Shown here: positions 53,106 to 61,274 of the stretch, one piece after another
Layout: each line of letters opens with the position of its first letter
Numbering within the stretch: position 1 is the first letter of the stretch
Assembly: GCA_913031435.1 (NCBI GenBank)
Contig: CAJWFD010000006.1
Location: forward strand, 1 to 64,000
Source: an uncultured Cryomorphaceae bacterium
GTDB taxonomy: Bacteria; Bacteroidota; Bacteroidia; Flavobacteriales; Schleiferiaceae
Reading direction: 5' to 3'
Length of the DNA: 64,000 bases
The notes under the pieces: generated by a model
What the model was told of the DNA's origin: nothing
The model's database searches: none
The model's input: the letters and a program-made list of their open reading frames with translations, nothing else
Position numbers and translations under genes: made by a program

Positions 53106-54107
53106 GTGAACACCTTTAACACCTTTAGAATCAACATAGAAGAATACTATACTGGCCACAAAAGGAAGCTTCCTTGGCGTAAGGATAAGCCCGTGGCGTA
53201 TGAAGTTTGGCTCAGCGAAATCATCATGCAACAGACTCGCGTTGCACAAGGCACACCTTATTATGAGAAAATTCTAGCTGCATTTCCCAATGTAGAAACA
53301 CTTGCTTCTGCACCAGAAGATGAATTACTCGCCCTATGGACCGGTTTAGGCTATTATAATCGAGCTCGTAACCTGCAAAAGGGTGCCCGCCAGATCGTTC
53401 AGGAACATGACTCAAAACTACCAAGCACTTATAAAGAGCTTTTAACAATTGCAGGTATCGGTCCTTATACTGCTGCTGCGATTGCGAGCATATGTTTTAA
53501 CGAAGTCATTGGCGTTGTTGATGGTAACGTTTATCGAGTTTTGAGCAGGTATTTTGGAATTGACACACCCACGAACAGCAGTAAAGGAATAAAGTTGTTT
53601 CAGGAAATGGCCAATGAATGTATTAAGGGTACTTCTTCACCAGCAAATTACAACCAAGGAATTATGGAGTTCGGCGCATTGCATTGCACTCCTAAAAAAC
53701 CTGCCTGTTTGCGATGTCCAATAATTTCGGAATGCTCTGCGTTTCAGAACGGACAAACCTCTGAATTACCCGTAAAGCTGAAGAAATCCAAGCGAAATGC
53801 CAAAGACTTTCATTTTGCCGTTGTTCAGACGGCAGGAAAATGGGCATTACGTAAAAGAGATACGAAAGGCATCTGGGCTGGTTTATATGAGTTTCCTCAG
53901 CTATCATCGAGGCCAGCTCATGGTCACCTCTTACAAGATCCTATCGTACATAAACTCACACATTTAGATCTTACATGTCATTTTTGGGAAGTACCTCAAG
54001 ACCTCTTAAGCGAACCATTAATATTCTATTCAAAGGAAGAAATGACCATGCTAGGCATGCCGATTATCATCGCAAATTTTGTTGAAAATAAGCTCAAGCC
54101 TACCTGA
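53106..54107 (+). CDS. mutY: A/G-specific adenine glycosylase MutY
   Basis: Removes A mispaired with 8-oxoG. 333 residues from a GTG start. HhH-GPD core: WLSEIIMQQTRVAQGTPYYEKIL (catalytic Glu), LTIAGIGPYTAAAIASIC, VVDGNVYRVLSRYFGI (catalytic Asp). The [4Fe-4S] cysteines are in CTPKKPACLRCPIISEC. The C-terminal part is the Nudix-like 8-oxoG recognition domain (GIWAGLYEFPQL, KLTHLDLTCHFWEV). First gene of the mutY-ssb-gldE-gldD block. Confidence 0.96.
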   Translation: MNTFNTFRINIEEYYTGHKRKLPWRKDKPVAYEVWLSEIIMQQTRVAQGTPYYEKILAAFPNVETLASAPEDELLALWTGLGYYNRARNLQKGARQIVQEHDSKLPSTYKELLTIAGIGPYTAAAIASICFNEVIGVVDGNVYRVLSRYFGIDTPTNSSKGIKLFQEMANECIKGTSSPANYNQGIMEFGALHCTPKKPACLRCPIISECSAFQNGQTSELPVKLKKSKRNAKDFHFAVVQTAGKWALRKRDTKGIWAGLYEFPQLSSRPAHGHLLQDPIVHKLTHLDLTCHFWEVPQDLLSEPLIFYSKEEMTMLGMPIIIANFVENKLKPT

Positions 54108-54117
54108 TGAAAAAAAC

Positions 54118-54125
54118 TAACTTTG
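54118..54125 (+). promoter_or_regulatory. -7 box of ssb
   Basis: TAACTTTG, an exact TAnnTTTG match 31 bases before the ssb ATG. No convincing -33 TTG; it would let ssb-gldE-gldD be transcribed apart from mutY. Confidence 0.5.
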
Positions 54126-54156
54126 TAGTAAGGTTAACACATAGAAAATTCTCAAC

Positions 54157-54615
54157 ATGGCTGGAACATTAAACAAAGTAATGCTGATAGGAAACCTAGG
54201 TAAGGATCCTGAAATAATGCATTTTGAAAACGGAGGCTCGCTGGTTAAATTTCCAGTTGCAACTTCTGAAACCTACACGAATAAAGAAGGTCAGAAAGTG
54301 ACTAATACAGACTGGCACAGTGTTGTTATCAATGCGAAAGGCTTGGTTGATGTTGCGCATAAATATCTAAAAAAAGGTCATAAAGTCTATTTAGAAGGTA
54401 GAATCAAGACCCGAAAATGGCAGGATCAAACTGGTGCTGACAGATATACCACTGAAATTCAAGCGAATCAAATGACCATGCTAACCTCGCGTGCTGACGG
54501 TGAATCGAATTCAGGGTATGGAAACGAAAATCAAATACAGCCTCCCGTATCCGCTCCTCTGCCTTCCGTACCAAATAATAGCGGTCAGCAGGAAGAGGAT
54601 GACCTTCCTTTCTAA
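54157..54615 (+). CDS. ssb: Single-stranded DNA-binding protein
   Basis: 152 residues. The OB fold spans about 1-108 (NKVMLIGNLGKDPEIM, FPVATSETYTNKEGQK, WHSVVINAKGLVDVAHKYLKKGHKVYLEGRIKTRKW). A Gln/Pro/Ser-rich linker leads to the acidic tail DDLPF that recruits replication and repair partners. gldE follows after 20 bases. Confidence 0.96.
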   Translation: MAGTLNKVMLIGNLGKDPEIMHFENGGSLVKFPVATSETYTNKEGQKVTNTDWHSVVINAKGLVDVAHKYLKKGHKVYLEGRIKTRKWQDQTGADRYTTEIQANQMTMLTSRADGESNSGYGNENQIQPPVSAPLPSVPNNSGQQEEDDLPF

Positions 54616-54635
54616 GTCGAACGAAAAACCAAACA

Positions 54636-55955
54636 TTGGAAACAACGTCTGAAATTTTATCCGATTTCTACTATTTAGCCAACTCTTCTATTTCCATAGG
54701 GGCGGTAATATCCTTGCTTATTTTGGCCGTACTGTTGTTATTGTCTGCACTTTTTTCAGGCTCAGAAGTTGCGTTCTTCTCCTTGAGCGCAGCAGATCTA
54801 GAGACTATAGACGAAGAGGGTAAAAATCACCAAACTATTAAGGATTTATTGGATAAGCCCGAGGAATTACTAGGTACCATCCTTATAGCTAACAACTTTG
54901 TTAACGTAGGTATAGTTATTTTATCATCTTACGTACTCAATGAAACGTTCACAAACGACCAATGGAGTCCTCTACTCAAATTCGCAGTAGAAATCATCAC
55001 GATAACCGGAATGCTATTGCTGTTTGGAGAGATTTTACCTAAGGTATATGCGAATGCCGCTCGACTAGAATTCGCAAAGAAAACAAGTCCGTTACTCCGT
55101 AGAATACACTACGTTCTTAGACCACTGAGCAGCAGGCTAAGTAAAATTGTGAATCGGATCAATATCGAGGGTCGGGGACCAAGTTTAAGTGTGAATGATC
55201 TGGAGCAAGCACTAGAGCTTACGAGTGAAAACATGACGCCTGATGATGGGCAGCGCATACTTCAGGGAATTGTTCGCTTTGGCTCAACTACCGTTAAAGA
55301 AGTTATGACTCCGAGGACATCTGTTATCGCAATGGACGTCACTGCTAAGTACTTCGAAACGTTGAGACACATAACAGAAAGTGGCTATTCCAGAATCCCG
55401 GTTTTCGAAGAAAACCTGGACCAAATTAAGGGACTCTTGTACGTAAAAGATTTACTGCCTTACATGGATGCTAACGATACATTTGCTTGGCAAGACCTAG
55501 TTCGTACTCCCTTTTTCGTGCCGGAGAGCAAGAAGATAGACGATCTTTTAAAGGAATTTCAGCAAAGAAGAATTCACCTTGCAATAGTAGTGGATGAGTT
55601 TGGAGGCACCTCTGGGGTAATCTCTTTAGAAGATGTACTCGAAGAAATCGTTGGAGAGATTTCGGATGAATTTGACGATGATGACCTCGTATATAGTAAG
55701 TTAGATGATTTCAACTTTGTATTCGAAGCACAGACACCGCTAATTGATTTTTGTAGAGTGATACAGCATCCAAAAGATACTTTTGATGCTGTAGACGGAG
55801 AAAGCGATACGCTGGCTGGCTTGGTCCTTGAACTTGCCGGAAAGTTCCTCGAAAAGGATCAGACTATTAGTCATGAGCGCTTTACTTTCAAGGTAGAGAG
55901 CGTAGACCAGCGCAAACTTATTAGAATCAAAGTAACCATCAACCCTGAAACTTAA
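54636..55955 (+). CDS. gldE: Gliding motility-associated protein GldE (DUF21-CBS-CorC_HlyC)
   Basis: 439 residues from a TTG start. Domains: a DUF21 membrane domain (about 20-195, including LFSGSEVAFFSLSAADLE), a CBS pair (about 210-340, VMTPRTSVIAMDV, LAIVVDEFGGTSGVISLEDVLEEIVGEISDEFDDDD) and CorC_HlyC (about 350-435). Required with GldD for gliding in Flavobacterium; position between ssb and gldD fixes the identity. Its stop overlaps the gldD start (TAATG). Paralogue of the protein at 24941-26194. Confidence 0.93.
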   Translation: METTSEILSDFYYLANSSISIGAVISLLILAVLLLLSALFSGSEVAFFSLSAADLETIDEEGKNHQTIKDLLDKPEELLGTILIANNFVNVGIVILSSYVLNETFTNDQWSPLLKFAVEIITITGMLLLFGEILPKVYANAARLEFAKKTSPLLRRIHYVLRPLSSRLSKIVNRINIEGRGPSLSVNDLEQALELTSENMTPDDGQRILQGIVRFGSTTVKEVMTPRTSVIAMDVTAKYFETLRHITESGYSRIPVFEENLDQIKGLLYVKDLLPYMDANDTFAWQDLVRTPFFVPESKKIDDLLKEFQQRRIHLAIVVDEFGGTSGVISLEDVLEEIVGEISDEFDDDDLVYSKLDDFNFVFEAQTPLIDFCRVIQHPKDTFDAVDGESDTLAGLVLELAGKFLEKDQTISHERFTFKVESVDQRKLIRIKVTINPET

Positions 55956-56527
55956 TGCGCTCTATACTCCTCATAATATCACTTTTCTTAGGCATCGTTT
56001 CATGCACTAATGCACCCATCGCCCGGCCTACGGGTTTTATGAGAATTGGGCTTCCAGCTAGCGATTCGTCCATCGCATTAACCTCAGATTTCTGCGGTTT
56101 TAACGCACAGATTAAGGACCATGTGAAGGTGACGTATACAGACAGCGTAAATTGTTGGGTGGACCTGGTCTATCCAGATATAAAAAGCACCATACAACTG
56201 ACTTACAAGACTATTGACTCCAACTTAGATGAACTGCTTGTTGAAGCTCAGAAACTCGCTTATAAACATACAGTTAAAGCTACAGGGATGCGTGAGCAAG
56301 AGTTTTCTTATGAAGACAGTCATGTCTACGGTATGTACTATGAAATGTCAGGTGCGTCAGCAACTACCACACAGTTTTACGCCACGGATAGTAATTCACA
56401 TTTCCTCAGGGGAGTAATGTATCATTACAGCGCGCCCAACCCGGATAGTTTAGCTCCAGTAACCGATTTTATGAGGTCTGAAATATTAAGTTTCATCTCC
56501 TCTTTACAATGGAAATATGGGGAATAG
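55955..56527 (+). CDS. gldD: Gliding motility lipoprotein GldD
   Basis: 190 residues with a lipoprotein signal (Cys17 in GIVSC), then RPTGFMRIGLPASDSS, which is the conserved N-terminal element of GldD, and VNCWVDLVYPDIKSTIQLTYK. Essential for gliding motility and linked functions in F. johnsoniae; the biochemical role is not known. It overlaps gldE by one base and the DUF2007 gene by 11 bases. Confidence 0.93.
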   Translation: MRSILLIISLFLGIVSCTNAPIARPTGFMRIGLPASDSSIALTSDFCGFNAQIKDHVKVTYTDSVNCWVDLVYPDIKSTIQLTYKTIDSNLDELLVEAQKLAYKHTVKATGMREQEFSYEDSHVYGMYYEMSGASATTTQFYATDSNSHFLRGVMYHYSAPNPDSLAPVTDFMRSEILSFISSLQWKYGE

Positions 56528-56747
56528 AAAATTATTATTCGTAGCCGCAACACCTACAGAAGCTAGTCTCGTTTGCAACTTTTTAGAAGGTAACGGTATT
56601 AAAGTAGAAATGGAACACTATACCATGGCTTCTGTATTGCCAATTGGAGGTAGCTTATCCATTAAAGTATTTGTTTTTGAAGCGCAATGGGAACAGGCAT
56701 TTGAACTCCTTAAGTCTTACGCACAGAGAGAAATAGAGGATAGCTGA
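56517..56747 (+). CDS. DUF2007 putative signal-transducing protein
   Basis: 76 residues with the DUF2007 pattern: an early VAATPTEASLVCNFLEGNGI segment and a final VFVFEAQWEQAFELLKSY. Family members adopt a small ferredoxin-like fold and have no established function. It overlaps gldD by 11 bases and its end overlaps ctaA on the other strand by 38 bases. Confidence 0.82.
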   Translation: MGNRKLLFVAATPTEASLVCNFLEGNGIKVEMEHYTMASVLPIGGSLSIKVFVFEAQWEQAFELLKSYAQREIEDS

Positions 56748-57723
56748 TCGAAGATAGAATTGCAATACTTAATACTAAGTGAACGGGCTGCATAACCTCA
56801 GGAAGGCCTAAAAAGTAGAGTACTAAACCTACTGCCCACTCCAGTGCAATACCAAATATCAAAGCATTGAAACCCGGAATACTAGCCTTGGTCGCTCGTT
56901 TGGCATAAACAAGAATACTCGCAACCACTAAAATCAACCAAGCGAATGATCTATGGATCTCTGGTAAGGAAGATTTTACTCCCGGGATAATATCTATTCG
57001 TTGCGTCATTCCATTATCGAGGGCAGCATCAACCAACTCTCGCGTTTGTGTACCTAGGAATATCTGAGTGATCGTAAGTGATAAGAGTATTAATAATGTG
57101 ACAACCAAAACCTTAGGAAGCCTTGGGGCCTCTGTTTCGTTGCGTGCTCTCAACATTAATAACAATAGTACAATACCCACGGAGCCCATCATGTGAATTG
57201 TGATCTGGTTTGGAACAAGGTTCCCATCAACCACGGTCTTGCCAAGCCAAGCCTCAAACAACAACAAAAACAGCACTGCCACGGATAAAATAGCATTCAT
57301 GGGATTCTTTCGGGCACTTATAACGGCTAAAACCGCCAAAATTAAAATAGGTATGCCGCTCAGCGCACCGATAAGACGGTTTACAAACTCTATCCAGGTA
57401 TGAACAGGATTGAAAATACTATAATCGTGACGATCATATTTAGACCAATTAAGCTGGTTAAAGGTGGTTGACGTTGTAAAATCTGAATTGGCCACCCAAA
57501 AGTGGTTGTAACGTAAGATCATCTGACCTTCCTCAAACCCTCTGTTGTCTCGCCACGTAAGCGTTTCGACATCCGTAGGAGGAATCGTATAGCCAAAGCA
57601 CTGGGGCCAGTCTGGACATCCCATTCCCGAGCCAGTTGCGCGAACTATAGAGCCGGCAAGTATCACCAGAAAAATAAACACCAGTGAAATAGTTGCAAGA
57701 CGCTTAATTATAGGACTCCTCAT
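56710..57723 (-). CDS. ctaA: Heme A synthase (CtaA/COX15)
   Basis: 337 residues, about eight membrane helices. The family opening ATGSGMGCPDWPQCFG is present, as are the heme-ligand contexts EFVNRLIGALSG and IHMMGSVG and the later EIHRSFAWLILV. Converts heme O to heme A for aa3-type cytochrome oxidase. The HMA lipoprotein gene lies 9 bases upstream on the same strand. Confidence 0.93.
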   Translation of the reverse strand: MRSPIIKRLATISLVFIFLVILAGSIVRATGSGMGCPDWPQCFGYTIPPTDVETLTWRDNRGFEEGQMILRYNHFWVANSDFTTSTTFNQLNWSKYDRHDYSIFNPVHTWIEFVNRLIGALSGIPILILAVLAVISARKNPMNAILSVAVLFLLLFEAWLGKTVVDGNLVPNQITIHMMGSVGIVLLLLMLRARNETEAPRLPKVLVVTLLILLSLTITQIFLGTQTRELVDAALDNGMTQRIDIIPGVKSSLPEIHRSFAWLILVVASILVYAKRATKASIPGFNALIFGIALEWAVGLVLYFLGLPEVMQPVHLVLSIAILSSISYPLFLSVRKT

Positions 57724-57732
57724 TCTTAACTG

Positions 57733-58083
57733 TTATTTATTTATCAATACAGCGTCATATAGACCTCCACCAGCAACTCCTGCTACTGCAGCTAAGATAT
57801 CATCGTTCGATATTAAGGTAGAATCGAAAGACAAGGTTGCAGTACTGTCTTCAAACACAATAGCAAAGCGTTCTACGCCAACAGTTGCATTCAATTTCTT
57901 CTCAATAGCACCTTTGCAGCCCATGACACATGTCATTCCTGAAATAAATAATTTAGACTCTGCATTTGGAATAACCGCATCAGCCAAATGAACCGTTTTA
58001 GACGGTATCGTCAATACCTCAGGCTCCTGGTTTCCGCAAGAAAACAAGAACAGCATTGCTAGAAATAAGAAGCCATTTTTCAT
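57733..58083 (-). CDS. Heavy-metal-associated (HMA) domain lipoprotein
   Basis: From the ATG at 58083 the protein is 116 residues: lipoprotein signal with Cys16 (FLFSC), a spacer, and an HMA fold starting SKLFISGMTCVMGCKGAIEKKL. The metal site is C-x3-C (CVMGC) instead of the classic C-x2-C; later VERFAIVFEDSTATLSFD fits the betaalphabeta repeat. Probably periplasmic-side membrane-bound metal (copper) binding. The frame is open to 58164, but only the shorter form has an export signal. ctaA follows after 9 bases. Confidence 0.83.
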   Translation of the reverse strand: MKNGFLFLAMLFLFSCGNQEPEVLTIPSKTVHLADAVIPNAESKLFISGMTCVMGCKGAIEKKLNATVGVERFAIVFEDSTATLSFDSTLISNDDILAAVAGVAGGGLYDAVLINK

Positions 58084-58154
58084 CTTAATTATTTTTTTTT
58101 CAAAATTACGTTCCATTTTCCCATTCATTGCTTCAATTGTCACAATTTTGCAGC

Positions 58155-59087
58155 ATGAAGACAACTACTCAAAATCACCATCCATTCCTTCCGTGGATCA
58201 TGTTTATTGCGCTTGCTATGATATGGGGATCGTCGTTTATTTTAATGAAAAGAGGTCTTGGAAGCTTTACCTATAGCCAAGTTGGAACGCTACGTGTAAG
58301 TATTGCGGCGATTTTCATGAGTATCGTTGGTATTCGTCATTTCAAATACTTCATGCGAAAGGACTTATTCCCGTTAATCATTGTTGGCTTCCTTGGTAAT
58401 GCCATACCCTATGTCCTGTTTCCTTTAGCTGTAAACCACTTAGATAGCGCCGTAGTAGGGATTACAAACTCCCTCGTTCCGTTGTTTACTGTTCTCGTTG
58501 GTGGCTGGTTCTTTGGCCAGCGTGCGACAGGTCTCCAATGGCGGGGTGTAGCTGTAGGATTGATGGGAGCGGTTATTTTAATCCTTCCAGTTCAAAGTAT
58601 TTTGAATGGTGGGTTTCAATTAAAGGGAGAGCTTGGTTATGGTCTTTTTGGTGTGCTTGCCACTATGATGTATGGAACTTCAGTCAATACCTTAAAGATG
58701 AAGCTTCCACATCTGAAGGCTGTTACGGTGACAACATTGAGTCTAGCAACAGCAGCACCATTCACCATTACCTATAGCTTGATGAGTGGTGTCACGGAGG
58801 TCTTTAGAGACGATCCTCAAGCATGGAACAATTTCTTGTACATCTGTATTCTAGGGGTAGTTGGCAGCGGAATTGCGGTGATCCTTTTTAATAGGCTCAT
58901 CCAGTTAACGACCGCGTTGTTTTCCTCCTCTGTCACCTATGCCATTCCAATAGTAGCTGTATTTTGGGGCATTTTAGATGGTGAACATATATTATGGAAT
59001 CATTTACTCGGACTTGGTGTCATAGTAACCGGAATCTATCTGGTAAATTCCAAAAGAGAAAAGAAGGCGACCAAGAAAATCCAATAG
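58155..59087 (+). CDS. EamA/DMT-family transporter
   Basis: About 310 residues from the ATG at 58155 (MKTTTQNHH); the frame is open from 58128. Ten hydrophobic helices in two EamA halves: the first contains MIWGSSFILMKRGLGSFT, the second GYGLFGVLATMMYGTSVNTLK, with VTYAIPIVAVFWGILDGEH near the end. Likely exports or takes up a small metabolite; the substrate is not readable from sequence. Divergent from the HMA lipoprotein across about 70 bases. Confidence 0.88.
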   Translation: MKTTTQNHHPFLPWIMFIALAMIWGSSFILMKRGLGSFTYSQVGTLRVSIAAIFMSIVGIRHFKYFMRKDLFPLIIVGFLGNAIPYVLFPLAVNHLDSAVVGITNSLVPLFTVLVGGWFFGQRATGLQWRGVAVGLMGAVILILPVQSILNGGFQLKGELGYGLFGVLATMMYGTSVNTLKMKLPHLKAVTVTTLSLATAAPFTITYSLMSGVTEVFRDDPQAWNNFLYICILGVVGSGIAVILFNRLIQLTTALFSSSVTYAIPIVAVFWGILDGEHILWNHLLGLGVIVTGIYLVNSKREKKATKKIQ

Positions 59088-59140
59088 CACCTATATCCAT
59101 GGCATGTCTGCCAATGAGAAATACAAAATTTCACTAAACA

Positions 59141-59181
59141 TTAAGCCCCCCGATCGCAAGCGATCGGGGGGCTTAAAAATT
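59141..59181. terminator. Bidirectional intrinsic terminator
   Basis: Perfect 16-base arms at 59141-59156 and 59161-59176 (core GCCCCCCGATCG / CGATCGGGGGGC) around CAAG. Between the convergent EamA and M16 genes. Confidence 0.95.
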
Positions 59182-59201
59182 CAAATTATTTGCGCGGTAT
59201 A

Positions 59202-61265
59202 TTACTTAAATAAACTCTTTTTGACCTCGCTATTTAGTTTAATAGAATCTACGGTAATAACATAGCTCTGCGGGCCTGCAGTTTGCTCTATTACTTTCTG
59301 AAATTTAATTCCATCTATTTCCTGCCATTCGCGAACCGTTGTCGTGACGGAAATCTCACCTTGAGGTGTTTCCTGAGTCTCCGTACTTTTGTAGAGCAGA
59401 CCGGTGGCCAAGTCGAAATAGAACGTCTTATCTTCTTTTGACACTTGGTAAACTGATTTTCCATCAAGTATAGTTTGACCTTCAAAGTTGAATTTTTCAA
59501 TTTCAACCAACCAACCTAGCTCGTCCACCACATAGGCAGCCTGACTTTTTAAATCTTCAAGCTCCTCACCTTCCAAAGCACCACTTCCTTGCATCCCACT
59601 TTTTTCGCCTTTTCCATCCTTATAGAGCATTTTCATAACGGTCATGCCTTGCATCGTTTGCTCCATCATAAATGATCCAGGAGACATTTTAGCCGTATTC
59701 ATGCTCAATGTACCTGGCATACCTGGAATTTCAATAGATGCTTCTTGATGAATTGCTGTCAAGGCCTTTAGATTCTCTATGCCTCCCAAGGCAGTATAAT
59801 ATCCGTTAAATACGTTCATCAGAGAAACCCCTTCAGGCATGAATAGAAAAGTAGGTGATTCAGTAGACCGGCCGTCCTTGTTATAATACTCCACTGTACC
59901 GAAAGCATTTAAGCCTGCTGCTACATCTTGCGCCTTGCCAACCACGGTAATCGTGATATTTTCAATATTCATGTACTGTTTTGAAACGCGGAGCACATCC
60001 TCTGCCGTTACTGATTCTAATCGACTCAAGTAATTGTTGTAGTAATCAGTAGGCAACCCGTAACGTGCGATGTTCAGTGCAAAGCTTGCTGCACTAGACG
60101 TACTTTCTAAAGACCGGCCGAATGACCCACTTAAGCTGGCTTTTGCAGCAATTAAATCATCTTCTGATGCAAGCTCTGTTCTCATTCTATCAATCTCATA
60201 GAGAAATTCAACGATTGCGGAATCTGTCACACCATTTCTCACCTTTGCAGAAGCACCAAACGTACTGTTTAACTCATCTACACCGAAGTTAGAATACGCA
60301 CCATAGGTAAACGCCTTGTCCTCGCGAAGATTCGTAAAAAGTCTACCAGACATTCCACCTCCAAGGATTTGATTGGCAATACGCAATGGCTCTATATCCA
60401 CATGTCCTTGCTGTAGGTCAATAACATTACCCAACCAGACCACAGACTGAACCGCAGAAGGCTTGTCTACCATCACAACTCTCGAAGCCACGGGCATAGC
60501 TGTCTTTGCATACGTAAGAGCCGGTACTTCAGAAGCTTCCCATTTCTTCAATGCTTTACCTAGTTTCTTTTTTGCATCCTTAACGGTGATATCACCAATC
60601 ACCACCATATAAGCAATGTTTGGTCGGAAGTAGGTATTGAAGTACGCTTTACAATCTTCAAGAGTGATTGCTTCAACGCTAACGTCTGTCATGACCTCAC
60701 CATAAGGGTGGTTTAGTCCATAAAGAGCAACCCCCTTTAAATTGCCTGAAATCGCATCAGGGTCGTCTGCATTTGCTTGTAGACCTGAAGTCATTTGAGA
60801 TTTTAATTTTGTGAACTCGTCTTCCGGGAAGCTAGGGTTCAACAGTACATCAGATAAAATTGTAATCAGGTTATCCGTGTACTTACTCAAACCACCAACA
60901 TTGATTGAAGATGATCCCGTAGATAAATTGGCTCCCATAAAGTCAACCTCTTCATCCAACTCAGCTTTAGTCCTTGTTGAGGTACCTGCACCAATCATAT
61001 CACCAGCAATACTGACATAACCAGCTTTTTCTCCTTCAATTATAGGATCGCGATCTAACAAAAGTGTCATGCTGATCCGCGGTAATTTATGATCTTCAAC
61101 TACGAATACTTTTAATCCGTTTTTCAACTCAAAGCTCTCATAAGAAGCTATAGTTGGTATTCTTGCTGGCCCTGGAGTAGGTGCATTAGAACGGTCGATA
61201 GTCACTTGCGCCGTCAAAGTAAAGGCTGCAAAAAGTGCTACTATTGAATATATAAACTTTTTCAT
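59202..61265 (-). CDS. M16-family peptidase-like protein lacking the zinc motif
   Basis: 687 residues with a signal peptide (MKKFIYSIVALFAAFTLTAQ). Two M16 halves fill about 40-460. The place of the HxxEH motif reads SIAGDMIGAGTS, so zinc catalysis is lost in this chain. After about residue 480 there is a further domain of beta-rich, LolA-like appearance. Such chains pair with an active M16 partner, which lies directly upstream here (9-base gap), so the two probably form a periplasmic or surface peptidase. Confidence 0.88.
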   Translation of the reverse strand: MKKFIYSIVALFAAFTLTAQVTIDRSNAPTPGPARIPTIASYESFELKNGLKVFVVEDHKLPRISMTLLLDRDPIIEGEKAGYVSIAGDMIGAGTSTRTKAELDEEVDFMGANLSTGSSSINVGGLSKYTDNLITILSDVLLNPSFPEDEFTKLKSQMTSGLQANADDPDAISGNLKGVALYGLNHPYGEVMTDVSVEAITLEDCKAYFNTYFRPNIAYMVVIGDITVKDAKKKLGKALKKWEASEVPALTYAKTAMPVASRVVMVDKPSAVQSVVWLGNVIDLQQGHVDIEPLRIANQILGGGMSGRLFTNLREDKAFTYGAYSNFGVDELNSTFGASAKVRNGVTDSAIVEFLYEIDRMRTELASEDDLIAAKASLSGSFGRSLESTSSAASFALNIARYGLPTDYYNNYLSRLESVTAEDVLRVSKQYMNIENITITVVGKAQDVAAGLNAFGTVEYYNKDGRSTESPTFLFMPEGVSLMNVFNGYYTALGGIENLKALTAIHQEASIEIPGMPGTLSMNTAKMSPGSFMMEQTMQGMTVMKMLYKDGKGEKSGMQGSGALEGEELEDLKSQAAYVVDELGWLVEIEKFNFEGQTILDGKSVYQVSKEDKTFYFDLATGLLYKSTETQETPQGEISVTTTVREWQEIDGIKFQKVIEQTAGPQSYVITVDSIKLNSEVKKSLFK

Positions 61266-61274
61266 ATGTTAGGC

